From contig NC_091672.1 of the NCBI RefSeq assembly GCF_042453785.1, positions 9,504,501 through 9,568,500 of the forward strand: 64,000 nucleotides of DNA. The letters run 5' to 3'. The notes beneath the pieces are model-generated. The model saw only the letters and a program-made list of their open reading frames with translations. It made no database searches and was not told the DNA's origin. Below, one piece after another: positions 12,145 to 23,178 of this stretch. This DNA comes from Malus domestica (lineage: Eukaryota; Streptophyta; Magnoliopsida; Rosales; Rosaceae). The position numbers were made by a program, and so were the translations under genes. Within the stretch, counting starts at the first letter, position 1, and each line of letters begins with the position of its first letter.

Positions 12145-12870
12145 GGGTCATATTTTACCAAAGTGATTGGAACCCAACACTGAGACTACAAGCAATGAAT
12201 CGATCATAGAGCCATCGGTTGGGTCGCGCAAAAGCTCTAAGTTTTGTTTGCCAAATCCATTCCAACCCTAGACTTCCTGGTTTCTTTAGAGCCATTTGTT
12301 TGTGTGCTTCTTTGGAGACCCCATGCTTGCTTGTATGGTATCTCTCTTGTTCCCTCTAGTCATTTAAACAAACAGTTGAAGAGAAGATTCTGCAAAGAGC
12401 TAGTCAGAAAAATGCTGCCTCTATTCAGGTTAAGGGTAGACAAAAGAAGAAACAAACAAAGGGTATACGGGTCGATACAGAAGGCAATGCCTCATTAAAT
12501 GATCTAACAAACCCTGCATCTGCACCTCAAGGTACTGGACATGAAGGATTCTTTAGCTGCAACTGGCGCAAAAACTCAAAGGTCGAAGAATCTACAAAGC
12601 ATGGACGAACCGGATAGCTATGATTTGAATGATGCCTTACAAAATACTGATCAACAAGCTACGAAACCCAAGAGGCCTAAGAGGCATGTGAACGAAAAAT
12701 CTTGATCCGGCATACTGCCACACTTGGTGTGGTTCCAGAGCAAACCCAATATCCACCATGGAATTAGTCTGGATCTGATGGTTTCAAAGCAGAACCAAAC
12801 CTGGGAAAAAGGTCTAAATCAGAAGGTTCTTTTCATGATTCTTGATAATATCATCATGTAATGGAGAAGA
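12145..12870 (+). pseudogene. INO80: INO80 chromatin-remodelling ATPase, 3' gene fragment
   Basis: The piece after the acceptor at 12144 reads VIFYQSDWNPTLRLQAMN, the SNF2 helicase motif V/VI region, then a stop and HRLG. From 12374 the next recognisable piece is VEEKILQRASQKN, followed after a gap by IQVKGRQKKKQTKGI and a C-terminal tail (DTEGNASLNDLTNPASAPQGTG) characteristic of plant INO80. The region between SQKN and IQVKG is missing, and frames change several times. INO80 is the about 1500-residue ATPase of the nuclear INO80 nucleosome-remodelling complex. Only the last tenth is here. Retained intron sequence shows this is a DNA-level duplicate, not a retrocopy. Confidence 0.75.
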
Positions 12871-12938
12871 CTCTTTCCGGTTCAGAAAATGTTAGGCAGT
12901 GGCAGGCCAAAGGACAAGGTCATCACTGTATGTGAAAT

Positions 12939-14064
12939 TTGGGGAATGGTGTGTGGCGGATTTTCTGTTTGACACTATGGTTGAGAGATTTTATTGCTTC
13001 GGGTGCTTTCGTTGCGATTTGTGGGCAGAAGAATGGACGTGCCATTAAGGTTCTTGCATTGTTGCGCAAGATGGATACGAATGGTATTAAGCCTAATGAT
13101 GTTAGTGTTGTGAGTGCCTTTTTGGCTTGCGGGCAACTAGGGTGTTTGGAGAATGGGGAAGAAATCTACGAGATCATGAGAAAATATGGGATTGTATGCA
13201 ATATAATGTTTGCCCATGCGTGTCTTGATATGCATGTGAAATGCGGTTGCATTGACATGGCTGAGACTTTGTTTAAGGGTATGCCTCAGAGGAATATTAG
13301 CATACACTGTAAACATGGAGAGTGGAAAGGCATTGGATATGTTTTCAAGGATGCGAAAAGGAGTGAGACGAAACCATGTCATCTATATGGGAACTTTATC
13401 TGCATATAGCCATGCTGGGCTAGTAAATGAAGGCAAGGCTTATTTCAGTAACATGGTCCATTCTGGTGACAAGAATATTCAACCGAAAGTTGAGCACTGT
13501 GCTTGTATGGTAGACCTGCCTCTATAATTTCATAAAAAGTTTGCCCAGATTCTGGAGGGTGGGGAGCTATATTGGGTGCCTGGCGAATCCACCAAAATAT
13601 TGTACTGGGCCAGCATGCAGTTGATTTGCATTTCGAATTAGCTGCTGATATTGGTTGGTATCATGTCTTAATGTCAAACATGTAAGTGGCTGCTGGAGGG
13701 TGGAACTTTGTCAATAAGGTGAGGATGTGAAAAAGTCAAGAAAATAGCTGCATACATCTCAGTTGAATGTAATGGAAACTTCCAAAAGTTCTATGGTGGA
13801 GACAGGTTGCCAGAGTCAGCAGAAATATATGAGAAGTTTAAGGCCTTACTGAGACAAGTGAAAAGCTTTCCGTCGCATTGTCGTATAAATCTAAGAACTG
13901 AAACCCCCGTTAGGGTGGTGAAAATTTGAGGGTGTGATGAGATGACTGCCATAGTTTTTGTAACTTTGTTTTGAAGGCTACCAAAAGCTAGATAGTCATG
14001 AGAGATAAAGTCCGTTTTCATCATTTTAGAAATAGAGATTGTTCGTGCAACAACTTTTGGTGAT
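12939..14064 (+). pseudogene. PLS-class PPR protein with E/DYW tail, broken
   Basis: Pentatricopeptide motifs are clear: GRAIKVLALLRKMDTNGIKPN, VSVVSAFLACGQLG, and a CGCIDMAETLFKGMP motif near 13240-13290. The frame then shifts to KALDMFSRMRKGVRRNHV, GTLSAYSHAGLVNEGKAYF and KVEHCACMVDL (13300-13520). Degraded E/E+ motifs follow (KVKKIAAYISVECNGNFQKFYGGD, 13730-13800). The DYW-domain end reads VRFHHFRNRDCSCNNFW, stopping at 14062-14064. Such proteins edit or process organellar RNA. Frameshifts and stops, plus loss of most N-terminal repeats, show this is a pseudogene. It lies head-to-tail with the INO80 piece, with only about 70 bases between. Confidence 0.8.
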
Positions 14065-14762
14065 GACTTGGAATTTATTAAGGTACAGAGATGTTAGGGA
14101 CTTCAGTTTCACAGTAGTAAAAGAAGATGGAAGGTACTTTCCCACTTACTGCAGAGATTAAAGGTTTGAATGTAGATTTAGGGTTGAAGATTCACACAAG
14201 GTTGCAACTGATGGTGGCATCATGGAAGATCTTCAGAGTGCAGTCTATCCAAAAAGGACGATCTTCAGAAGGAGAACGTAATTGAACTGAAGCAGTTGGC
14301 GACACAGGCAATCAACCTGAAAAATTATTCTAAAGTTTAGGAAAGATGTTCTGGTTGAGAAAATAGCCGAAAGCCTGGTTGTCCATAATTTTAGAGTTTG
14401 GTGTACAGTTTTGTTTTTCTCTATTGTCTCTCCATTTTGTTGGGAATAGGTCAGATTTGCGCTAGCTACTGTTTTGTTCACAAACTTTTACTTTCACATT
14501 TGAGATTCTGTATAGCGCATACAAGATTTGATGAAACAAGTTTCTGCTGAGTAAATGGGTTATATTTTGTTTGTAAATTGCACTTGTTATTCAAGCAAGT
14601 TGAATAAAAGGGATGAAAATAAGAAAATTGAACTGATTGAAAAACTTTATTCCATTAATTGAATGAATGAATGAATGAATGAATGAATTGCAATGTATGG
14701 ACAATTACAAGAGTGTTACAAATATGGATATCATATGAACCGTATATTCTAACTACATTAAT
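14065..14762. other. Intergenic, 3' flank of the CAF1-like gene
   Basis: No gene is seen. It contains a (GAAT) microsatellite at 14659-14690 and probably the 3' UTR of the minus-strand CAF1-like gene near 14690-14762. Confidence 0.5.
14659..14690. repeat. (GAAT)n microsatellite
   Basis: Seven to eight perfect tetranucleotide units lie just downstream of the CAF1-like gene. Confidence 0.9.
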
Positions 14763-15797
14763 TCACATGTGAATGTGGTTTTCAGGAAGGGCTTGAGGCA
14801 AAGCAGGAAAAGGACTACATGGACGCCGATGCAGAAACACGGGAGGAGGAGGATGGCGGTAAAGCATAACTGGGGCAGCATGATGGCGGCTCTGGCATGA
14901 TTTATCACGGGAGAAGGGGTGGCGGATGAGAATGATGGGTCTTGTGGGGACCGCAGGGACAAGAATCACCGAATGAGGAGGAGCTCTGTGTACGGTGTGT
15001 ACAGAGGAACAAAGATAATTAGAAGCACCACAAATCTTTGGACTAAGACTATATAGAAATCCCTCGTACATTCCAGGCTTCAACCCAAATTGACTCCTCA
15101 TCTTCAGGAATAACTCAGCCGTCAACAGACTGTCGGAACCCGCTTGATGGGCATCCCCACAACGCTGCACTCCGAGGATTTTCGCCATTCTTTCGAGCCC
15201 AATTTCGCCCCCAAATAGGCCCGGGCAGTACTTGGCCATAAACTTCAAGTCGTAGACCCTCTCGAACAAACGACCTGCCATCTTTGCGAATTCAGTGGGG
15301 GAGCTGGGGATGGTCTTCCTCGTCACCAGCTTCATTACATAGGCCGAGTCGTAGAGGCCGTGGAAGCTCACCCATACGAGCCGCCCCCTGTGCACCCTTA
15401 AAATCTCAACGAAACCCTCCACAAAAATATCCGAATCGATGCCGAACTTCCCAAATTTCTCGAGATCCAAGCCATTGGTTTTGAGGAGGGCGATGGATTC
15501 TGGAACATGGGGGTCGGTTTCCTCGTCAAAACCCCGAAAGTTGAACTCCCAGGTGCCGCCGACGTTGCCGCCGTCGTCGAACAGGGTGATACCCAGTTGG
15601 ATGAGTTTGAGAGAATCGACGTTAAATGCGAGATCTTGGTAACAGAGGCCCTCGGAAGCCCCTCTGGGGGTGTTGCGGAGAAACCCCGGAAATTCGGTGT
15701 CGAACGAGACGATCGGAAAACGGCAGAGACACCGATCGACGGAGGAGATTTCTTGCTTAAAATTGTGGGCCCAAACAGATGTAAGTTTCTTCCTCAT
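14763..15797 (-). CDS. CAF1: CAF1/POP2-type poly(A) deadenylase, single exon, long C-terminal tail
   Basis: Intronless frame of 344 codons. Residues 1-255 match CCR4-associated factor 1, the 3'-5' exoribonuclease of the CCR4-NOT complex that shortens mRNA poly(A) tails in the cytoplasm. The DEDD catalytic set is visible: D33 and E35 in SFDTEFPG, D150 in SFHGLYDSAY, and D222 with H217 in DAHQAGSDSLLT. Plant CAF1 proteins usually have 270-290 residues. Here about 90 extra residues, rich in His, Pro and Arg (HHAAPV, RHPPPPVFLHRRP), follow the nuclease domain. The frame is open from 15941, but a TATA box at 15968-15976 puts transcription start near 15940, so the ATG at 15797 is preferred. Plant CAF1 genes are commonly intronless and stress-induced. 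Confidence 0.9.
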   Translation of the reverse strand: MRKKLTSVWAHNFKQEISSVDRCLCRFPIVSFDTEFPGFLRNTPRGASEGLCYQDLAFNVDSLKLIQLGITLFDDGGNVGGTWEFNFRGFDEETDPHVPESIALLKTNGLDLEKFGKFGIDSDIFVEGFVEILRVHRGRLVWVSFHGLYDSAYVMKLVTRKTIPSSPTEFAKMAGRLFERVYDLKFMAKYCPGLFGGEIGLERMAKILGVQRCGDAHQAGSDSLLTAELFLKMRSQFGLKPGMYEGFLYSLSPKICGASNYLCSSVHTVHRAPPHSVILVPAVPTRPIILIRHPFSRDKSCQSRHHAAPVMLYRHPPPPVFLHRRPCSPFPALPQALPENHIHM

Positions 15798-15967
15798 CGC
15801 TTTGTTCTTAGAAGTAACCAGATTGGTATTGCGATCAAATCGATGGAGATTGAAGGAGAAGAATGAATGACGATCGAAGGAAGAAGAAGACAGTTGTTTT
15901 TTCTGCTCTCTATATCTCTCTCTCGCAGTAGCAAGTTGCAAGTGTTTGTAAGAACTCCACTCTTCCC

Positions 15968-15976
15968 TTTTTATAG
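15968..15976 (-). promoter_or_regulatory. TATA box of the CAF1-like gene
   Basis: On the minus strand the bases read CTATAAAAA. The box lies about 170 bases upstream of the chosen ATG. Transcription would start near 15940, giving a 5' leader of about 140 bases that is CT/GA-rich. Confidence 0.55.
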
Positions 15977-16326
15977 GTTAAATCATCAAATCCCAGAAGG
16001 AGAAGGAGACTCAGACCGCTTATGTTACCGTTACGCGTTAGGATTTGCCTCCAATTTGAAACTTTGGCGTCAAAGTAGCGCGGTGTTATACTTTTAATTA
16101 CCAATTTGTCCTTTCTTAAATTACTATTTTCTTTTGTCCTCGTCTCGCTAATGTAGTTCACTTCACTCTACTTTCTCATTTATAATCTTGTTCTCTACTT
16201 GCACACTTGATCTTTTTTTTTTCCTTTGATTTTCTTTCCATATTCGATTTAGTGGTCAGAATTAAACATGAATGGATGTACGAAGAGAAAAAAAAGTTTG
16301 TTGAAATTAGTACCCATACTATTTTA

Positions 16327-16515
16327 GGAGAATATTTTTGCTCACCACCCTCAAGTGATAGTGATACTTATCACCCTATTTATCACTGTTAGATGAGTTT
16401 AAATTTCAAGATCTGTATAATGGATAGACACAAATCTAAAAATTGAAACTCACCCAACGAAAATAAATATTCATCACCATTGTATTTTCGTTTTCTATTT
16501 CAAATGAGTATTACT
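16327..16515. mobile_element. Short MITE, copy 1 of a family also at 21585-21780
   Basis: It shares with 21585-21780 the layout 'aatatttNtgctcac..c.tcaagtgat', a central 'atgagtttaaattt..aatggataga' part, and an inverted partner of the start at its end. There is no coding capacity and the superfamily is not determined. Confidence 0.5.
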
Positions 16516-17699
16516 CTTAGATCAGCATATTCATGAGTAGTGGTAGCAGGGTTTTGCCTAAAATTAGACTTTGATCTTGGTGTTTTAGGGTTTCCCTGCA
16601 ACGCTCAATTGAAATTGAAACTGGGCTGTCGGATCTCCCTTTGTGTTCATAGTTGGGTACTGCGATCAAAAGTTAAATTTTAAGTGTTGATTTCATTACT
16701 TTACTTACTATCTCTTTAAGACCTTTTGTTTATCCTTAACCTTTCATTGTTAGCCAATACCTGAGCCTCATTCTTAAACTTTTATCTTGATTGTTGTGTG
16801 TTTGAATATGTGGAGTTTGAAATTAGTATGAGCATGTAGGATCCCTAGTTCTCGCTTCTAAGAAGTGACATTTAGTTTATGAGATCATATATATATGAAG
16901 TATTAGTAATTCTAGAAAGTGTCTTCATTGTTATAACATATGTGAGTGCTAATCTACATGTTTACATCAAACTTCTCATGTACACTTAGTAAGTATAAAG
17001 AGTGTAGCTAGAAAATCTTTGTGAAAATAGAGAGGATATCCGGTAAGGAATTGGTTGAATTCTCTAAGACATGTTACTACTTTCAAATGTTGTTTTAATT
17101 GATTAATGGCGAGCTAGTGAGTGGTTGCTGAGGTTAAGTATAAGCTCAAGTGTAAGATGGCTAAAATCTATGTAAGTACTAAGTAGTGATTTTTTATATG
17201 TCATGGTTCGTTGGAAATCCCTGAGGCAATTGTTGGATGGTTTAGGTTTTTGTTTTGTTTTCTTTGTTTTGCTTGGGGACTAGCAAAAGATAAGTGTGAG
17301 GGAATTTGACAGGAGCATACTTATACAACTTTGTTATCTTATTTGTTTGCATTTACTTAGTCAATTTCCATTTGCTATAGTGATTTAAGTTATATTTTGT
17401 TCTATTGTAGGTCTAGTTGGTGAAGTTGACAATTAGAGGTCAAATGGAGCAACTAGGAGCAGTTTTGGACTTGGATTGGATAACATGCGTGAATAGCATA
17501 TGGGCGGGACATTTTTTGAGTTTAAAAGGTGAAATCTGGAGGAATTAAAGTTGAGACTTGGAAGACAAGGAATTAAGGTGTTAAACATGTACTAAAATAT
17601 GGAGGAATTAAAGTTGAGACTTGGAAGACAAGGAATTGCACAAGGAAGATGAGTCCTAGTTGGAGTGAAACACTATCAAGAGATAAGCAATTTTTGTGC

Positions 17700-17747
17700 A
17701 CCTTATCTTATCTTACCTTATCTTATCTCATCTTATCTTATCTTATT
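17700..17747. repeat. (TCTTA)n simple repeat
   Basis: Imperfect pentamer repeats of 'cttat' lie at the junction of the LTR and the LINE 3' end. On the LINE strand they read as AAGAT-type units, so they may be the LINE tail or part of the LTR. Confidence 0.75.
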
Positions 17748-18180
17748 TTTGAAACAAAGTACGATATTCATTAGGCAAACAAAGAATACGTATATCCTGA
17801 GGATAGTGTGCTCACTGGGCCTCGATAAAAACCTTGCCAGGGCTTTCAACCCGGTCTAAGGAAAAAAGTATCTCGCACAAACTGGAACCTATCCTCAAAT
17901 GAACAATCAACATCAATGAAACAATAAATTACAATCCCTCCTCGACTAATATAACCTGAATCAAATCCGGAAGTTCCTCAAACCACACGCACTCCTGAGA
18001 GCTACTAAGACCCATCCTAGCAAGACGATGTGCCGCCTCATTTCCTTCCCGTTGAGCAAGGTTGATCATCGAGTGCGGCATTCCTGCAATAAAGCATCTC
18101 AAGTCGTTGACAATCGGTCCAAAAGCGGAAGAGTCATCCCCCTGCCCCTTCATAGCAGCCATCACGAAACTCGCAGCTGC
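17747..18180 (-). mobile_element. LINE (L1-type) 3' end with RNase H-like domain
   Basis: Minus-strand codons 18165-17932 encode DDSSAFGPIVNDLRCF, NLAQREGNEAAHRLARMG and WFEELPDLIQVIL. This is the end of the RNase H-like (RVT_3) domain found in plant L1 elements. About 180 bases of 3' UTR follow, rich in 'gccctggcaaggttttta..' type sequence, ending at a simple-repeat tail. Only about 430 bases of a 6-kb element are present, as expected of 5'-truncated insertion. It lies inside the Gypsy LTR remnant. Confidence 0.75.
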
Positions 18181-18719
18181 AACGAAAAGTCCTAATCATA
18201 TTCAAACACTCTCCAACTCTTTCTTTAGAGCCCTAAAATAAGTCTAGCCGCACGATTCCTTTCTCTTTTAGATTCAGCCGTGCCCCATTTAGGGTTGAAC
18301 GCCCAATTCACATACACATAAGCTCTTCTCTCCCTCTCCTTATCGGTCCTCTCTCTCACCCACTCCCAATTTATTTTGTAATTTTGAAATTCTAGAAACT
18401 CTCGATCGAAATACTCAAAATTTTCAGAATTTTCAGTATTGGTAATAATTTGGACCTGTCGGAACTTAACTTGGAACCCCCCATGTCAGTTGAAGGGGTG
18501 GCCGTAGGGTTTGGCCCTCCCTTCTTTTGCATCCAAATTCGGATACATCTCCGTGTAATTTAAATTAGATCAGAACATCGCTGGATCCTCTGTCCCTCCC
18601 TATTGTCCATAATTTGAAGCATCTCCAAATAAGTTGGAAATTCATGCATCATTTTTTCAACCATTTTCTCTAGTTACCATATTACAGGGTTAAATATTTA
18701 TTAGGCTGCCATTTTACCG

Positions 18720-18774
18720 GTGCCTCAGTTGATATCGCGCATTTAGGATCTAATGACGATATCAGCTGAGGCAC
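18720..18774. repeat. Inverted repeat, 18-base arms, 19-base loop
   Basis: Left arm 18720-18737 (gtgcctcagttgatatcg) pairs with 18757-18774 at 17 of 18 positions. It lies about 120 bases beyond the stop codon of the ACD-protein gene and could fold in its 3' transcript, but no function is shown. Confidence 0.7.
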
Positions 18775-18890
18775 TTGCAACATTTTGCAGACATCAATTC
18801 AATGACAATATCACGCAACGGAATTTGGCAAGAACAGAACTCCTTATGTCAATGTTCCTAACAAATATACAGTGGCTCACTAAACTTTAG

Positions 18891-20313
18891 CTACGCATAC
18901 TTACTACTGTCATCTTTTCGTTTCATCACAATTCCCTCCAGAATTCCATCCGTCCCAAAATTACCAGAAAACTGCTGCGGATTAACTGGACCAGGTAGCT
19001 GAAACGAGATGGAAAACTGCCCAGAAGGGCAAAGATTCTGTGTTTGCATTTCAAACATCTGAGAGTACCTGTGGACTGTCTTCTCGCCTGTTACCGTCAC
19101 TCCTCTTATCAATACTTGGCCCTCATTTTCAACTTCACAGCTGAATTCCCCTGCGGATCATCACTCTACATCATTTGATTACGTATAAAAGTGGTAGTAT
19201 CAAAGAGGCAATACAGGTGGCCACAGAGATAAGTATGTGACTGCGATATGAGAGAGATACAAGAGATATCTAAGTTGTATAGAGAAACTTACTTTCATCT
19301 CTTCTCACTCCAGGAAGAGATACACGAAACAGGTAGGAGTCATCACATTCTCCAATGTCAATGAGCCCTATCGTTGGTCCCACCTTCGCCATTGCCGCAC
19401 TCCCAGTCAATGCAAATCCATCTCTGGTGGCAGCTACAATATTGGACAACTCTTTTTTAGTTGGAAGAGAAGGAAGAAAAATCATAGCACGATCAAGTTT
19501 CTCCACAGGCTCAGAGGTTGTTTTATTCGTGTGCGGGGACATATAACTATGCATCATAGGAGTACCACAATCTGGAACAGTACTGATAGGTGCTTCAACA
19601 TGCATAGGTTTCAGAGGATCCTTCAATTCCATGAGATCCTCTAAATGTTTCGTTCCCCTAGAACTTTGACAAGAACTAGCAGGAGGTGACTCACCATTGG
19701 ACTTCAGCTCCTGCTCCAACACATTATGTAAAACACTTCCATCAGGAACAGTATGCAGCCTTGCAGCATCTCTATCCAGAAGAAAATCCTCCAGCCCAGT
19801 AAGCCTCTTAAATCGTTCGATATCCTTTGGCTTAATGTAATATATTTCTGGGTTATGAATAAATACAATGTTCTCAAAGATATCATCTTTGTTATTGAAC
19901 TGTGAATGGGGGTGGAGTAGAAGAGGAAAGAGATCCATAAACTGAGGGTAATTGGCTGTGGCATCTTCTCTACGGGTACGGAGGCTACCATGGAAGAACT
20001 GGCTTAACAAAGGTAATTTAACAATGGCAGATTGGTCAGCCTTCCGAAGAACATAATAGTACACCTGCCCTACCTCTGCCATTTTCAGGCGGGAGCCACC
20101 TAGTTGCTCAATAGTATATGGTGGAAGTCGCTCAGCTATTCTCTGCAACACTGACTTTGATGGCCTCTCTCCTTTAAGATCAGGCCCAAAGTAGGTACCG
20201 ATAATGAAGTACAAGAGAAAGCGCTGATCATCATTTGCCACCCCACTTTGAAAATTGTTAAAATCTAACCCTATGGCAGGATTAGATCCTGTCGCCTGAG
20301 ACAAGCCATCCAT
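18891..20313 (-). CDS. Alpha-crystallin-domain protein, IDM2-like (two coding exons)
   Basis: Exon 1 is 20313-19293 (1021 bases, donor GTAAGT) and exon 2 is 19150-18891 (acceptor CCGCAG), giving 426 residues. The N-terminal two thirds ([62 protein letters not shown]) match the plant-specific region of HSP20-like proteins related to Arabidopsis IDM2 (INCREASED DNA METHYLATION 2). The C-terminus ([26 protein letters not shown] to [15 protein letters not shown]) is a small-heat-shock alpha-crystallin domain. IDM2 works in the nucleus with the IDM1 acetyltransferase complex to guide active DNA demethylation. The in-frame codon before this ATG is GTG, so 20313 is the start. A 5' UTR intron ends at about 20343 (TTGTTGCAG) and probably starts near 21316. 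The assignment to IDM2 rather than a paralogue is inference. Confidence 0.85.
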
Positions 20314-20342
20314 CACTGCTGCGGATTAAAATTTTGGAATCT

Positions 20343-21420
20343 GCAACAAGTTCAAATTAGTAGGTTCATATAATCAAGCAATTACTGTGACAGTGAAAAT
20401 ATTTTAAAGTTTTATTTCTCTGTGAGACAAATGAATATGGTGCCATCCTTGTTCCAGACCAGCCAATGTTTTCACTTACATGGATTAGCTCTCGTTCTTT
20501 CTTCACATACCCCGCAACCAACCCACTCACACATAAGAATGCTGTGAGACATTTGAAACGTTACCACCAGCAATCAAATCCCTTTCTCTCAACTCACCAA
20601 TAGCATACTTTAACAACCTTCTTGAAGATTACGCCTATCTCTCTCACCCACACAAAGCAGATCAAGCGCAAGAAATGACAATGTAGTTCGCATAGAACAC
20701 CATTATTAACGGAATTCATATGTAGAATGTCTTAATAACCACTAATATCGCAAAGGAAAACAATCTGATCGAGAAACGAAAGAAAGGAAACGACTGAGGA
20801 CCCAGATTCAGCATGCATTTGTTGCATGTCTTTCGAAAAGCATCAGTGAAAAAACTGACAATGAAATTCTACATGAAATATATAGAGTGGAGAAACCCAC
20901 ATGCAAATCCCAAAGAAGCATTTCATTTCAGGCTAATCCTGTCCACATGAGTGGCAAGAAATACAAAGTTAAACATATGCAATTCATCAAACACTTATCA
21001 GGCAAGTTTTCACATGCATTATCATCACAACAATTTCCATAATTTTTTTTACCAAATTGCAATAAAAGCAACTTGGTTTTAACCAAGTAAACAAATTGGT
21101 GAAATAAAACCCAGGAATTATTAAACCCAATTGGTCTTAAGCCATTTCGGAATCATGGAAATTAATTAATGAGAGAAAAGAACAAAAATCAAGCTACCCA
21201 TTTGCTGCAATGCAGAATCAAAAACAGAGAGGGAGAGAGAGGGAGAGAGAGAAATGTGCTCAAAAATAAACCCCAAAGAGAAAAATTAAGGAAGAGAGAG
21301 GAAATGACGGATACCGGTTGCCTGAGTGGAGGAGGACCGGAGGAGCCGCTTCCGCCTGGAGAAAAAGAAGTGGTGGAGAGATGAGCGTCAGAGAGGAAGG
21401 AGGAATTGGTTATCGCGTCG
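20343..21420 (-). other. 5' UTR intron, leader exon and promoter of the ACD-protein gene
   Basis: An acceptor-like TTGTTGCAG precedes the coding exon, and a donor GTATCC follows a GC-rich stretch near 21316. A short non-coding first exon at about 21317-21400 is therefore likely. The intron has no coding features, apart from GA repeats at 21226-21250. Confidence 0.45.
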
Positions 21421-21584
21421 GATTATTGCTTTTAGCAGCTGGATGGATGGTGGTTGTAAATTATTGAACAGTGTAAGGGTAACTTTGGAAGATTAGTTGT
21501 GTCATTTGACTGTGGTCAAGCTGGGCTGAAATGCTTTTTGTATTTTTGGGCTCCACTAGGATTAGTCTTAACCTTCGCAGTGTA

Positions 21585-21780
21585 GGAATATTTATGCTCA
21601 CTGTCTTCAAGTGATGATGTAATGTTATTCGACGTTCTAGTTATCACAATTTGATGAATTTAAATTTTAAAATCTGTGCAATGGATAGATAATTTTAAAA
21701 TTTAAACTCATTCAATAAACTAATAGTGGTAAATAGGTGTTGAGCATCATCTTTACTTGAGGATTGTGAGAAAAAATGCA
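21585..21780. mobile_element. Short MITE, copy 2
   Basis: The ends 'aatatttatgctcactgtc..caagtgatgatg' and 'catcatctttacttgagga..gtgag' are inverted copies of each other. The centre matches the element at 16327-16515. It lies in the upstream region of the ACD-protein gene. Confidence 0.6.
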
Positions 21781-22459
21781 CCTTCTGGGGTGTGTGCGAT
21801 ACCATAGGATTTGTAAAAAAACATTGGCCATGTAGTTAAGAATTTTCTCTTCCTCCATTATATCCGGGGTTCAAACCCTCATTCCTATTTTGTATAAAAT
21901 TACTAGTAAAATGTGATTCGTAAACAAAGACGGTATTGCAATTGACACCCACTCATTATATTTTTCTACTCACTTTGTATATCAAGAACATTTTCATTAA
22001 TAACTGACGGATGTAGCGTCACAAAAATGTTGACGAAGTTCATTCCAAAATGCCTAAAAGTGTCCTCGAATGAATGGCTAGTCAATCTCCTTGAAGCACG
22101 AACTCACCAAGACTGTTCTCAAATATATGAGTGAGTCTCACAAGTCACTATCTTAACAATAAAGATTATAATTCAAATGGAGTCAACAAGGAACAGTCTA
22201 CTTGAATTGTTCATGTGAATGCCTTGAATTATTCACAACACCTCAATGTTTTATTCTGCATTTTTATATGTATTTTCTTTTTAAACACAAAAAAAGTTAG
22301 TGTGTTTAATGAGCATTTTTAGAGTGTAAGTAACAACACCCCTTAAAGTAATATGTAATACAAAATGTTTTATTTTATTTTATTTTATTTTTGTATAATC
22401 AAACTTTGTAGAAATGAAATAAGGACAAAGGTCCAATGTCATTTTTACATTAGGACAAG

Positions 22460-22915
22460 CTAGTCTTCTAATATTTCCACTGTTTTAAAAATCCCCATCT
22501 AAGCACTAGGCAGTTAGTTACCGTCCCGATTGATCCCTAGACATTTGAAAATTAAGAAAGAGCGCCTAAACCAGCTTTGGCGTCCGCCTCGTCCGTTTAG
22601 GCGTCTGCCTAGCCCGTCTAAATTCAACTAGACACCTGTCTAGGTCACAAACCTCACTTTGACAGAAAATCGGTAATTCTCATTTTGCATTTTTTTGTCA
22701 ATAAAATATAAGAGACCTGTTAAATGTTTAAATGATACTCTTTATATGCTTGTTCCTTAGATTTTCAATATATTCTAATACTTTATAATCTATATGTCAT
22801 ATTATTTTGTAATTTATGTATCCCAATAAAATTATGAATATTTATAGGTATAGTAAATTTGCTTAAATCAACTAGTCCGCCTAGACACTAGCCTAGCATG
22901 TTTTAGAACCTTGAA
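22460..22915. repeat. Dispersed repeat with 'gcctag' motifs, MITE-like
   Basis: The segment starts 'ctgttttaaaaatcc' and ends with 'gcatgttttagaacctt', a loose inverted pair. It has many 'cgcctaNNc', 'gcctagcc' and 'tccgcctag' motifs of a repeat common in Rosaceae introns. It has no coding capacity, and limits and class are uncertain. Confidence 0.4.
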
Positions 22916-23178
22916 TAATTCATATTATGTTTAAAATTTGAGAAATATGACAAAGGGTTGAGATCTCCTCAATCCTAAGTAGCAAGGCAACATTATATAT
23001 TCTAGCATCTCTCTGCCGGAAAGGCAAAGCTAAAAAAATGTACAAGATGTTGGAATCATGCGGTATAACATTTATCAATAATTATATATTTATAATGTAG
23101 CAAATCCAGCTCAAATCTGTTAGCGAGGAATAATTATATAGGTTCACGATCATATGCATCCGACTTCCATGTCTCCAG

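Larger units (their letters stand above)
16560..18480 (+). mobile_element. Ty3/Gypsy fossil: 3' internal end plus LTR, Athila/Tat-like
   Basis: At 17271-17306 is a 'ggggactagcaaaagataagtgtgaggg' type segment that marks the purine tract before the 3' LTR in Athila/Tat-like Gypsy elements. The LTR begins near 17307 (TGACAGGAGCATAC), nearly the same start as the LTR ending at 35763 (TGATAGGAGCATAT), so the two belong to one broad family. It contains a 36-base direct repeat (about 17539 and 17601). It is split by the LINE piece at 17747-18180 and seems to resume to about 18480. No protein-coding pol is left. It is an old, incomplete copy with uncertain limits. Confidence 0.5.

Noticed and set aside
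15284-15866. Plus-strand open frames opposite the CAF1-like gene
   Set aside because: They are mirror frames of a clearly conserved minus-strand nuclease.
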